Notes: a model not told the origin generated them from the letters alone. Counted from the first letter of the stretch, positions 23,638 to 31,016 are shown. The stretch is 34,739 bases of DNA from Anaerolineaceae bacterium UBA3924 (GCA_002385985.1 DGEO01000039.1:1-34739), one strand, 5' to 3'. Made by a program: numbers and translations.

Positions 23638-24585
23638 ATGTCCACCATGTTCTGCCAGAAATGCGACCAGCGCGCGGCGATCCGCATGCGCCAGCACCGG
23701 TTGATGTTCTGCCGGGACCACTATCTGGAGTGGTTTGTCGAGCAGACCCAGCGCACCATCGAGCGCTATCACATGTTCACCCTCGCTGACCGCCTGCTGC
23801 TGGCCGTCTCCGGCGGCAAGGACTCGCTGGCGCTGTGGGACGTGCTCTGGCGGCTCGGTTACAGTGTGGACGGCATGTACATCAACCTGGGCATCGACGG
23901 CGAAGAGCATTACTCCAACGAATCCGAGCAGTACTGCCGGACCTTCGCCGAAGAGCGCGGCCTGTCGCTGCAGGTGGTCAACGTGAAGCAGTCCTTCGGC
24001 CAGACCGTGCCGGAACTGGCCCGCCTGCGCCACCGCAGCCGTTCCAAGCCCTGCTCCGCCTGCGGCATGGCCAAACGCCACATCATGAACCAGGCCGCCC
24101 GGGATGGCGGGTACGATGTGCTCCTCACCGCTCACAATCTGGACGACGAGGTGGCGGTGCTGTTCGCCAACACGCTGAGCTGGAACGTGGACGGGCTGAA
24201 CCGCCAGTCCCCGGTGCTGGAGGCCCGCGACGGGTTCGTCCGCAAGGCCAAGCCCTTCTGCCGCTTCTACGAGCGGGAGACGGCTGCCTACACCCTGCTG
24301 CGGGGGATCGAGTACATCGAAGAGGAATGCCCGTTTGCCACCGGTAGCAAGCAGATCATCTACAAAGAGATCCTGAACAAGCTCGAGGAAGAGCATCCCG
24401 GGATCAAGCTGCATTACTACGTCAGTTTCCTGAAGGCCCGCCAGCAGCAGGTCTTCCAGCCCGGAGCTGCCGAAAAGGTCTCCGAGTTGGAGCTGCGCCC
24501 CTGCCCGTCCTGCGGACAGCCGACCACCAACCAGGGCCTGTGCGCGTTCTGCACCCTGGTCAGCAAGGCTCAGGCAACAAAATAA
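23638..24585 (+). CDS. ttuA: tRNA 2-thiolation enzyme, TtuA/Ncs6 family
   Basis: 315 residues. PP-loop ATP pyrophosphatase with the TtuA layout: N-terminal zinc site C6, C9, C25, H28; PP-loop SGGKDS (58-63); three cysteines C139, C142 and C231, the set expected to hold a 4Fe-4S cluster; C-terminal zinc site C289, C292, C302, C305. The enzyme adenylates a uridine in tRNA and replaces O2 by sulfur delivered by TtuB-type carriers. In Thermus this makes 2-thioribothymidine-54; related Ncs6 acts on U34. Which position applies here cannot be told. Starts two bases after ttuB; ends at a strong terminator. Confidence 0.93.
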   Translation: MSTMFCQKCDQRAAIRMRQHRLMFCRDHYLEWFVEQTQRTIERYHMFTLADRLLLAVSGGKDSLALWDVLWRLGYSVDGMYINLGIDGEEHYSNESEQYCRTFAEERGLSLQVVNVKQSFGQTVPELARLRHRSRSKPCSACGMAKRHIMNQAARDGGYDVLLTAHNLDDEVAVLFANTLSWNVDGLNRQSPVLEARDGFVRKAKPFCRFYERETAAYTLLRGIEYIEEECPFATGSKQIIYKEILNKLEEEHPGIKLHYYVSFLKARQQQVFQPGAAEKVSELELRPCPSCGQPTTNQGLCAFCTLVSKAQATK

Positions 24586-24611
24586 AACGGAGCCCTTGTC
24601 GGGCTCCGTTT
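24585..24611. terminator. bidirectional intrinsic terminator between ttuA and glnA
   Basis: Perfect 11-bp stem AAACGGAGCCC (24585-24595) / GGGCTCCGTTT (24601-24611) with loop TTGTC. Its A/T ends give T-tracts on both strands, and it serves the convergent ttuA and glnA genes. Confidence 0.9.
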
Positions 24612-24627
24612 CGGGCGTGGCTGCCCC

Positions 24628-25968
24628 TCAGGCCACTTCCAGGTATTTTTCCACTTCCCAGTCGGTCACGTGCGTGCGGAACTCTTCCCACTCCACGGCC
24701 TTGGCCCGGCTGAAGGCCTGGTAGGTTTCCGGCCCCAGGGCGTCCTTGATCACCTGGTCCTTTTCCAGCTCTGCCATGGCCTCCTGCAGCGAGGACGGCA
24801 GCGAATCGATGCCCATCTGAGCCCGTTCCAGCTCGCTCAGCTCATAGATGTTGATGTTGTTCAGCGGCCGGGGCGGCTTCATGTCGCAGTCGATGCCGTC
24901 CATCGCGGCGGCCAGCATGGCTGCGAAAGCCAGGTACGGGTTGCTGGACGGGTCCGGGCAGCGCAGCTCGGCACGAACTGCCTTGTTCTGCCCGGAGTTG
25001 AAGCGCGGAATGCGGATCAGGGCCGAGCGGTTGCGGGTGGCCCAGCCGATGTACACCGGTGCTTCGTAGCCCGGAACCAGGCGCTTGTACGAGTTGACCG
25101 TTGGCGCGACGACCGCTGACAGTGCCCGGGCATGCGAGAGCTGCCCGGCGATGAAGTTGTACGCCAGCGGGGAGAGCATGTTCTCGTCGTTCGCGTCGAA
25201 GAACAGGTTGTTGCCCTCTTTGTCAAACAGCGACTGGTGGCAGTGCATGCCGGACCCGTTGATGCCGTATATGGGCTTGGGCATGAACGAGGCCACCAGG
25301 CCGTGCTGCGCGGCAATGGCCTTGACGGTGTACTTCAATGTCATCACGTTGTCCGCCGCCTTGAGTGCATCAGCGAAGCGGAAATCGATCTCGTGCTGGC
25401 CGATGGCCACCTCGTGGTGCCCGACCTCAATCTCCAGCCCCATGGACCACAGCGCGGCCATCAGCTCGGTGCGTACGCGCACGGCCTCGTCGTTGGGGGA
25501 AAAATCGAAATACCCGCCGACATCATGCGGCACAGGATGCGCGATCACGCCGCCGCCGTTGCCGCGGAAGAGGAAGAACTCCGGCTCCGGGCCAACGTTG
25601 TACACCCAGCCCCGTTCGCCGGCCTTTTCCAGAAGCCGGATCAGCGTCCCGCGAGGGTCGCCCTCGAACGGGGTTCCATCCGGATGGTGGATGGTGCAGA
25701 ACATCCGCGCCCGGCGCATGTCCGGCGGGGACCAGGGCAGCACCGCGTAGGTGTCCGCATCGACCCGCAGGTGCATGTCGCTTTCCTGAATGCGGGCAAA
25801 CCCTTCCACCGAAGAACCGTCAAACCAGACCCCGTCCTCCAGCGCAGCCTCCAGGCGTTCCACCGGCGCGTCAACGCTCTTGACCGAACCGGTCACGTCC
25901 GAGAACTGGAAGGAGATGAACTTGACGCCATCTGCCTTTACACGTTCGAGTAATTCTTTCTTATCCAT
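24628..25968 (-). CDS. glnA: glutamine synthetase, type I-alpha
   Basis: 446 residues, the length of the GSI-alpha group (Bacillus type). Condenses glutamate and ammonia with ATP. Seen: KFISFQFSDVTGSVKSVDAP N-domain, FDGSSVEGFARIQESDMHL, PEPEFFLF metal/ammonia site, HHEVAIGQHEIDFRF, the NGSGMHCHQSL nucleotide loop, YKRLVPGYEAP, WATRNRSALIRIP and PSSNPYLAFAAML. The adenylylation Tyr loop of GSI-beta is absent, so it is likely feedback- and expression-controlled. An upstream in-frame extension to 26103 is rejected because GGAGGAGA lies directly before the ATG at 25968. It has a long structured leader with its own promoter. Confidence 0.97.
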   Translation of the reverse strand: MDKKELLERVKADGVKFISFQFSDVTGSVKSVDAPVERLEAALEDGVWFDGSSVEGFARIQESDMHLRVDADTYAVLPWSPPDMRRARMFCTIHHPDGTPFEGDPRGTLIRLLEKAGERGWVYNVGPEPEFFLFRGNGGGVIAHPVPHDVGGYFDFSPNDEAVRVRTELMAALWSMGLEIEVGHHEVAIGQHEIDFRFADALKAADNVMTLKYTVKAIAAQHGLVASFMPKPIYGINGSGMHCHQSLFDKEGNNLFFDANDENMLSPLAYNFIAGQLSHARALSAVVAPTVNSYKRLVPGYEAPVYIGWATRNRSALIRIPRFNSGQNKAVRAELRCPDPSSNPYLAFAAMLAAAMDGIDCDMKPPRPLNNINIYELSELERAQMGIDSLPSSLQEAMAELEKDQVIKDALGPETYQAFSRAKAVEWEEFRTHVTDWEVEKYLEVA

Positions 25969-25993
25969 GGTCTCCTCCGTTGGCATTAATAAC

Positions 25994-26016
25994 AAAAAGA
26001 CATGCCGGGGGCATGC
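25994..26016 (-). terminator. intrinsic terminator inside the glnA leader
   Basis: In minus-strand RNA: GCAUGCC (26016-26010), loop CCC, GGCAUGU (26006-26000; one G-U pair), then C and five U (25998-25994). It lies 15 bases before the Shine-Dalgarno sequence of glnA (25971-25978), so it would terminate transcription ahead of glnA. Confidence 0.7.
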
Positions 26017-26283
26017 CTTCGATTCCCAAATGACAGGCGGATGCCCTTCCTGGTCAGTACGAGGTTCATCACCTCGACCACTATGCCCGCTTTGTGACGC
26101 CATTACTGGCGGATTTCAGCGTGCATTTTTCCGGAAGGGAGAAAGAAGCCCGTGGTCAGGCTTCAGAGGCATCCGCTGATCGTTCGATTTTCCCCTGATG
26201 GCTCAGGGTTAGCCTCTCTTCGCAGAGAGGAACCTCCACCTCGTCACCCCACTGCGGTGGGGCTCAGCCGCTATTTCTCCTGT

Positions 26284-26313
26284 TCAGTTGTTCAGACCGG
26301 TTTTCACCAGCAT
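26284..26313 (-). CDS. putative nine-codon leader peptide of glnA
   Basis: ATG at 26313 begins six bases after the -10 box, the same distance as in the other leaderless genes here, and runs nine codons (MLVKTGLNN) to TGA. It ends in two Asn codons and overlaps the first GAAA-tetraloop hairpin of the leader. Such a tiny ORF can occur by chance; the support is its position exactly at the predicted transcription start. No ribosome site is possible or needed if translation is leaderless. Confidence 0.35.
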   Translation of the reverse strand: MLVKTGLNN

Positions 26314-26319
26314 GTGACA

Positions 26320-26348
26320 ATAGTAAAGAAAACCGTTGAGGCTGTCAA
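26320..26348 (-). promoter_or_regulatory. glnA promoter
   Basis: On the minus strand a perfect TTGACA (26343-26348), 17-base spacer and TACTAT (26320-26325). Predicted start near 26313. A 9+9 AT-rich inverted repeat (26377-26403) lies 28 bases upstream of the -35. Confidence 0.8.
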
Positions 26349-26376
26349 CCCCCTTTTATCGATGATTTCTTATAAC

Positions 26377-26403
26377 TTAATTGGAATTGTTGACTCCAAT
26401 TAA
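26377..26403. repeat. inverted repeat upstream of glnA promoter
   Basis: TTAATTGGA (26377-26385) and TCCAATTAA (26395-26403), perfect 9-bp arms, nine-base spacer. It overlaps the metallophosphoesterase stop codon. It could be a regulator site for glnA or a weak 3' hairpin of the upstream gene; no U-tract follows. Confidence 0.45.
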
Positions 26404-27434
26404 TCCTTATGGCACTGTCCGCTGCCCGAATCGCGAAAGTCACCGCCCTCCACCGGGATGAATTCCCATTCATAGCGGTCCGGGTACAGCCGGAAGAGCA
26501 GGATGCCGAAATCACCGCTGTTCCGCACCTCGCTGAAAGGCAGCGGCTCGGCGAACCCGCGCTGGCTGGCTCCGCCCGTGCCAACAACGAACTGGCGAAT
26601 GCCGCGCTCCGGGTCCGGCTGCCCGGCCGGACCCACCGGGGCAAAGCGCTCGTAATTGTGGTCATGCCCGCTGACCACAATTTCCGCGCCGTACTCGTAC
26701 AGCGCATCCCAGAACGCCTGCAGCCAGAAGGAATTCCCGGCCAGACCCGAGGTCCAACGCGGGTGATGCCAGTAGGCCAGCACGCAGCGGTCGCGGTTGG
26801 CCTGCAGATCCTCCCGCAGCCACTGCACCTGCGGCGAATCTGGCCCGCAGCCGTCGATGTTGGGGCAGTTGCTGTTGAGCGCGATCAGGTGCCAGTCACC
26901 CAGGTCCCAGCTGTAATAGCCCTTCCCCGGCTCTCCGGCGGCCTCGCCGAAATACTGGAAGTAGCTCTGCGCGTTTTTCTCCGTGTAGTAGTCATGGTTG
27001 CCCGGCGCCGGGCGGATCATATGGCGGAAATAGCCCCAGGAAGCGTCAAAGCAGGTGATGTACTCCTCGAAGGTGCCGGAGCCGTTGGTATTGTCCCCCG
27101 CGGTGAACACCGCATCGGGCATGGCGGTCTTCAGCAGCGCCGCGGTCTGGTCGTCGCCTTCCTGCCCGCAGATGGAGATATCCCCCGCACCGGCCAGCAC
27201 CGCCGGCGTGGGGGGCGGGGTGAGGGTGGGCGTGGGATTGGTCGTCGGGGTGTTGCTGGCGGTGGGTGTCAGGCTGGCGGTCGCGGTGGACGTAGGGAAC
27301 GGCGTGATAGTGTCTTTCGGCGGTGCAGTTTGCACCGCAGGCGCACAGGCGGCCAGGAGGATCGCCAGTCCGATCAGCGCCCACAGACCGGGCTTTGCAT
27401 GTAATCTTAAGAAATCAGGCCAGCGCTTTTTCAT
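26400..27434 (-). CDS. metallophosphoesterase lipoprotein
   Basis: 344 residues. Lipoprotein signal with lipobox LLAAC, Cys30, then a Thr/Pro-rich stalk (about 37-77) that holds the enzyme away from the membrane. The calcineurin-like phosphoesterase domain (80-335) shows GDIS with Asp85, GDNTNG (113-118), GNHDYY (145-150), HHPRW and GHDHNYERF, the full set of dinuclear metal ligands. The pattern is close to purple-acid-phosphatase-type secreted enzymes; the substrate is unknown. Divergent from recA across a 141-base gap; a TATAGT box lies 12 bases before its ATG. Confidence 0.9.
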   Translation of the reverse strand: MKKRWPDFLRLHAKPGLWALIGLAILLAACAPAVQTAPPKDTITPFPTSTATASLTPTASNTPTTNPTPTLTPPPTPAVLAGAGDISICGQEGDDQTAALLKTAMPDAVFTAGDNTNGSGTFEEYITCFDASWGYFRHMIRPAPGNHDYYTEKNAQSYFQYFGEAAGEPGKGYYSWDLGDWHLIALNSNCPNIDGCGPDSPQVQWLREDLQANRDRCVLAYWHHPRWTSGLAGNSFWLQAFWDALYEYGAEIVVSGHDHNYERFAPVGPAGQPDPERGIRQFVVGTGGASQRGFAEPLPFSEVRNSGDFGILLFRLYPDRYEWEFIPVEGGDFRDSGSGQCHKD

Positions 27435-27467
27435 TCAGGTTGAATTACTATATCATCGATTTTCCTC

Positions 27468-27495
27468 TTGTAGTTTAGAACGAATGTGCTATAAT
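27468..27495 (+). promoter_or_regulatory. recA promoter with possible LexA (SOS) site
   Basis: Extended -10 TGC-TATAAT (hexamer 27490-27495) with TTG of a partial -35 (TTGTAG, 27468-27473), spacer 16. GAAC-GAAT-GTGC at 27478-27489 differs by one base from the GAAC-N4-GTTC LexA/DinR consensus of Firmicutes and Actinobacteria, and sits in the spacer touching the -10, where LexA would block transcription. A second TATAAT at 27540-27545 could be another start. Confidence 0.55.
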
Positions 27496-27575
27496 CAGGT
27501 TGTTGTCCTGTCTCTTCTACGAAGATGTGGAATTGCGGATATAATTTTTCTAAAGTATTGAACAGGAGCTAAAGT

Positions 27576-28679
27576 ATGGCCCGCAAACAGAGCGCATCTG
27601 CCCAGCCCTTACCCACCGGCGATGGGTCCACCTCTATGGATGAGGCTCGCAAAGCAGTGCTTGAAAAAGCGCTTGGCGACATCATCAAACGCTACGGCGA
27701 AGGCTCGATTATGCGAATGGGCGAAGCCCATCACCTGCAGGTCGAAGCCATCCCGACCGGTTCGCTTTCGCTCGACCTGGCGCTGGGCGTTGGCGGCATT
27801 CCCCGCGGCCGGATCACCGAGATCTACGGCCCCGAGTCCTCCGGCAAGACCACCCTGTGTCTGCATGTGGTCGCCGAGGCCCAGAAGCGGGGCGGCACCG
27901 CGGCCTACATCGACATGGAGCACGCCCTGGACCCGCATTATGCCTCCAAACTGGGCGTCGACCTGGACACCCTGCTGGTTTCCCAGCCCGACACCGGCGA
28001 GCAGGCGCTGGAAATTGCCGAGACGCTGGTCCGCTCCGGGGCGGTGGACATTGTCGTGGTCGACTCAGTCGCCGCGCTGGTGCCGCGTTCCGAAATCGAA
28101 GGAGACATGGGCGATGCGACCATGGGTATGCAGGCCCGCCTGATGTCGCAGGCGCTGCGCAAGCTCTCCGGCTCCATCAACCAGACCAAAACCTCGGTGG
28201 TTTTCACCAACCAGCTGCGCCAGAAGATCGGCATCATGTTCGGCAACCCGGAGACCACGCCGGGCGGCCTGGCGCTGAAGTTCTACGCTTCAGTGCGCCT
28301 GGACATCCGCCGCATCCAGTCGATCAAGGTCGGCGCGGAAATCGTGGGCAACCGCGTCCGGGTGCGCGTGGTCAAGAACAAGGTCGCGCCCCCCTTCCGC
28401 ACCGCCGAGTTTGACATCATGTACAACGAAGGCATCTCGAAGATGGGTGACATCCTCGACCTGGCCACCGAGCTGGAGATCGTCTCCAAGCGCGGCGCGT
28501 TCTTCTCCTACGGCGACATCCGCCTGGGTCAGGGCCGCGAAAACGCCAAGGACTTCCTGCGCTCCAACCCCGAGCTGGCCGCGGAGATCGAGCAGGCCGT
28601 CCGCGAGCGCGCCATGGGCGGCGAGCTGGACCTGCTCGGCAAGGCCGCCGACGACGACGAGAGCTTCGTCGAAGAATAA
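27576..28679 (+). CDS. recA: recombinase RecA
   Basis: 367 residues. ATP-dependent strand-exchange protein and SOS co-protease. Seen: a 20-residue N-terminal extension before MDEARK, Walker A GPESSGKTT (85-93), AAYIDMEHALD, LLVSQPDTGEQALEI, VDIVVVDSVAALVPRSEIEGDMGD (Walker B and L1 entry), GLQARLMSQALRKL-type stretch, TNQLRQKIGIMFGNPETTPGGLALKFYASVRLDIRR (L2) and an acidic C-terminus. AGGAG at 27564-27568 is seven bases from the ATG. Single-gene unit with its own promoter and a terminator-like palindrome 21 bases after the stop. Confidence 0.99.
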   Translation: MARKQSASAQPLPTGDGSTSMDEARKAVLEKALGDIIKRYGEGSIMRMGEAHHLQVEAIPTGSLSLDLALGVGGIPRGRITEIYGPESSGKTTLCLHVVAEAQKRGGTAAYIDMEHALDPHYASKLGVDLDTLLVSQPDTGEQALEIAETLVRSGAVDIVVVDSVAALVPRSEIEGDMGDATMGMQARLMSQALRKLSGSINQTKTSVVFTNQLRQKIGIMFGNPETTPGGLALKFYASVRLDIRRIQSIKVGAEIVGNRVRVRVVKNKVAPPFRTAEFDIMYNEGISKMGDILDLATELEIVSKRGAFFSYGDIRLGQGRENAKDFLRSNPELAAEIEQAVRERAMGGELDLLGKAADDDESFVEE

Positions 28680-28700
28680 CCCTCTATCCGATCCATCAAA

Positions 28701-28728
28701 ACAGCCCTGGACCGCGGTCCAGGGCTGT
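28701..28728. terminator. palindromic terminator between recA and ahcY
   Basis: Perfect 13-bp arms ACAGCCCTGGACC / GGTCCAGGGCTGT around GC. Four A precede it on the plus strand, giving a short U-tract for the minus-strand ahcY operon; for recA no U-tract follows. Confidence 0.75.
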
Positions 28729-28762
28729 GTGATTCGATGCGACCAACGCAAAGACGCGCGGC

Positions 28763-30028
28763 CTAGGTGCCTTCCTGCCAGGAATTGAGGTAGTGGACCT
28801 GTTCGGGGGTCAGCGTGTCGATCTTCACGCCCATGGCATCCAGCTTCAGGCGGGCAATCTCGTGATCGATCTCCGCGGGCACGCTGTACACATTGGCTTC
28901 CATCTCTTTGGCGTGCTTGACCATGTACTCGGCGCTCAGCGCCTGGTTGGCAAAGGACATATCCATCACGCTGGCGGGGTGGCCTTCGGCGGAGGCCAGG
29001 TTGATCAGGCGTCCTTCACCCAGCAGGAACAGGCGGCGGCCGTCCTGCAGTTCATATTCTTCGACGAAGGGGCGCACGCGCTTCGGCGTCTCGGTGACCG
29101 ACATTTCCTGCAGCGCCGGGATGTTGATCTCGACGTTGAAGTGGCCCGAATTGCTGATGATTGCGCCGTCCTTCATGTTCTCGAAGTGGCGGCGGTCGAG
29201 CACGTTGATGTCGCCTGTCAGGGTGCAGAAGATATCACCGATCTTGGCGGCCTCGTCCATCGGCATCACCCGGTAGCCGTCCATGACGGCTTCCAGCGCC
29301 TTGAGCGGGTCCACCTCGGTCACGATCACGTTGGCGCCCATGCCGCGAGCGCGCATGGCCAGACCGCGGCCGCACCAGCCGTAACCGGCCACCACGAACA
29401 CCTTGCCGGCCAGCAGCACGTTGGTGGCCCGGATAATGCCGTCGATGGTCGACTGGCCGGTGCCGTAGCGGTTGTCGAAGAAATGCTTGGTCATCGCGTC
29501 GTTCACCGCGATGATCGGGAAGGCCAGCGCTTTGTCCGCCGCCATGGCCCGCAGGCGAATGACGCCGGTGGTGGTCTCCTCGGTCCCGCCGATCACATTG
29601 CTCAGCAGGTCGCGTCGATCGGTGTGCAGCGTGCTGACCAGGTCGGCCCCGTCATCCATGGTCATGTGGGGCTTGTGGTCCAGCGCGGCATGGATGTGGC
29701 GGTAGTAGACCGTGTTGTTCTCGCCCTTGATGGCGAACACAGGGATCTCATCGTGGGAGACCAGCGAAGCCGCCACGTCGTCCTGGGTGGACAGCGGGTT
29801 GGAAGCGGTCAGCACCACATCCGCACCGCCGGCGTGCAGAGTCTTCATCAGATTGGCCGTTTCGGTGGTCACATGCAGACAGGCGGAGATGCGAATCCCC
29901 TTGAGGGGCTTCTCCCGCTCGAAGCGCTCGCGGATCAGGCGCAGGACGGGCATCTCGCGCTCCGCCCAGTCGATCCGGCGGCGTCCACCTTCCGCCAGCG
30001 AAAGGTCCTTTACATCGTATTCAGCCAT
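28763..30028 (-). CDS. ahcY: adenosylhomocysteinase (SAH hydrolase)
   Basis: 421 residues. Splits S-adenosylhomocysteine to homocysteine and adenosine with bound NAD. Seen: ISACLHVTTETANLMKTL and NPLSTQDDVAASL (substrate site), GGTEETTTGVIRL, PIIAVNDAMTKHFFDNRYGTGQS (Lys/Asp of the active site), the Rossmann motif GYGWCGRGLA, and C-terminal EGRLINLASAEGHPASVMDMSF. Length is that of the archaeal/bacterial short form, without the 40-residue insert of the long form. GGAGGG precedes the ATG by 7 bases. Third gene of mtnA-pfkB-ahcY; 28 bases after pfkB. Confidence 0.97.
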   Translation of the reverse strand: MAEYDVKDLSLAEGGRRRIDWAEREMPVLRLIRERFEREKPLKGIRISACLHVTTETANLMKTLHAGGADVVLTASNPLSTQDDVAASLVSHDEIPVFAIKGENNTVYYRHIHAALDHKPHMTMDDGADLVSTLHTDRRDLLSNVIGGTEETTTGVIRLRAMAADKALAFPIIAVNDAMTKHFFDNRYGTGQSTIDGIIRATNVLLAGKVFVVAGYGWCGRGLAMRARGMGANVIVTEVDPLKALEAVMDGYRVMPMDEAAKIGDIFCTLTGDINVLDRRHFENMKDGAIISNSGHFNVEINIPALQEMSVTETPKRVRPFVEEYELQDGRRLFLLGEGRLINLASAEGHPASVMDMSFANQALSAEYMVKHAKEMEANVYSVPAEIDHEIARLKLDAMGVKIDTLTPEQVHYLNSWQEGT

Positions 30029-30056
30029 TCAAATCCCTCCAGAAAAGGTCAGGTAG

Positions 30057-31016
30057 TTAGTTGAGCAAGACGTCCAGCGCGCCTTGATCGTCGAAGTGCT
30101 CGCGATAGCGGGCAACAAACTCCGCGGGAGTAAAGCTGTGGTTCTGGGTGCCGCTGTGCTCCAGGCAGTAGGTGCCTGCCAGCGCGCCCATGCGCCCGCA
30201 AATCTCCCAGGGCATCCCCAGGCGGTAGCCGCGCAGGAAACCGCCGCGGAAGGCGTCTCCCACCCCGGTCGGGTCAAGAATCTGCCGGGGAGGAACCACC
30301 GGGATAGAGAAGCGGGTGTCATCCACGTAGATGTGCGCCCCGTCCTTCCCCAGGGTGACCACCATGAATCCCACCTGGCTGCGGATCTGCTCGGCGGTCT
30401 GGTGCGTGTGCTTCTGCAGCAGCTCGAACTCATACTCGTTCAGGAACAGGCTGTGCGCCCCGTTCACACCCTCGCGGATCTCTTCGGGGTCCATGCGCAC
30501 CAGCTGCTGGCTGGGGTCGTACAGGTAGGGGATGCCCAGTTCCTTGCATTCCAGCACATAGCGGTGCATTGCCGCCGGGTCGTTGGGCGAGATCAGCACC
30601 AGATCCACCTCTGTGCCGTCCAGGTCACGCATCGACAGGTCCACCGAGCGAGACATGGCGCCCGGGTAGAAGCTGGCAATCTGCGCGTTGGAACGGTCGG
30701 TGGTGGCGAAGAAAGAAGCGGTGTACTCGCCCGGGATGACCTTCACCAGGCGGGTATCGACGCCGCAGGATTCCAGCCAGTCGCGGTAATCGCCGAAGTC
30801 CTCGCCCACGGTGCCCATCACCAGCGGGCGCTCACCCAGCAGCGCCATGGTGTAGGCAATGTTCGGAGCGATCCCGCCTCGCTGGCGGACCATTGATTCC
30901 ACCAGGAAGGACAGGCTGATGGTCTCCAGCTTTTCCGGGATGATGTGATCGCGGAAGTGGCCGGGGAAGACCATCAAGTAGTCATAAGCAATCGAGCCGG
31001 TGCAGACAATCGTCAT
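30057..31016 (-). CDS. PfkB-family carbohydrate/adenosine kinase
   Basis: 319 residues, ribokinase (PfkB) fold. Seen: N-terminal TGSIAYDYLM, GGIAPNIAYTMALLG (phosphate/sugar binding), and signature 2 DPTGVGDAFRGGFLRG with the catalytic Asp. The family phosphorylates sugars or nucleosides at a primary hydroxyl. The placement directly upstream of ahcY suggests adenosine kinase removing the adenosine made by SAH cleavage; ribokinase-like activity is possible. ATG at 31016 preferred to an extension at 31058, which would overlap mtnA. 16 bases after the mtnA stop. Confidence 0.88.
   Translation of the reverse strand: MTIVCTGSIAYDYLMVFPGHFRDHIIPEKLETISLSFLVESMVRQRGGIAPNIAYTMALLGERPLVMGTVGEDFGDYRDWLESCGVDTRLVKVIPGEYTASFFATTDRSNAQIASFYPGAMSRSVDLSMRDLDGTEVDLVLISPNDPAAMHRYVLECKELGIPYLYDPSQQLVRMDPEEIREGVNGAHSLFLNEYEFELLQKHTHQTAEQIRSQVGFMVVTLGKDGAHIYVDDTRFSIPVVPPRQILDPTGVGDAFRGGFLRGYRLGMPWEICGRMGALAGTYCLEHSGTQNHSFTPAEFVARYREHFDDQGALDVLLN

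Larger units (their letters stand above)
25969..26313 (-). promoter_or_regulatory. structured glnA 5' leader RNA, candidate attenuator or riboswitch
   Basis: About 345 bases from the predicted start to the glnA ATG, with no long protein gene. In minus-strand RNA the following are perfect hairpins unless noted: CUGGU-GAAA-ACCGG (26297-26310, one G-U); CCCCAC/GUGGGG (26247-26262); CCUCUCU-GCGA-AGAGAGG (26213-26230); CCCUGA/UCAGGG (26193-26208); GAAGCC/GGCUUC (26145-26164); CGCCA-GUAA-UGGCG (26098-26111); CGAGGU/ACCUCG (26060-26076). A 9-bp long-range helix joins 26037-26045 to 26168-26176. It ends in a terminator (25994-26016). I do not recognise T-box, SAM, lysine, TPP, glycine or known glutamine riboswitch motifs. 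Confidence 0.65.

Noticed and set aside
25969..26103. N-terminal extension of GlnA to 26103
   Set aside because: The extension crosses the leader terminator, and a strong Shine-Dalgarno site precedes the ATG at 25968.
25969..26313. Known riboswitch (T-box, glnA/Downstream-peptide, lysine, SAM, glycine) or RNase P/SRP/tmRNA in the glnA leader
   Set aside because: None of their conserved core motifs is visible by eye; only a covariance-model search can settle it.
28793..30064. 423-codon open frame antisense to ahcY
   Set aside because: Low-complexity His/Gly/Val-rich shadow; ahcY is unmistakable on the other strand.
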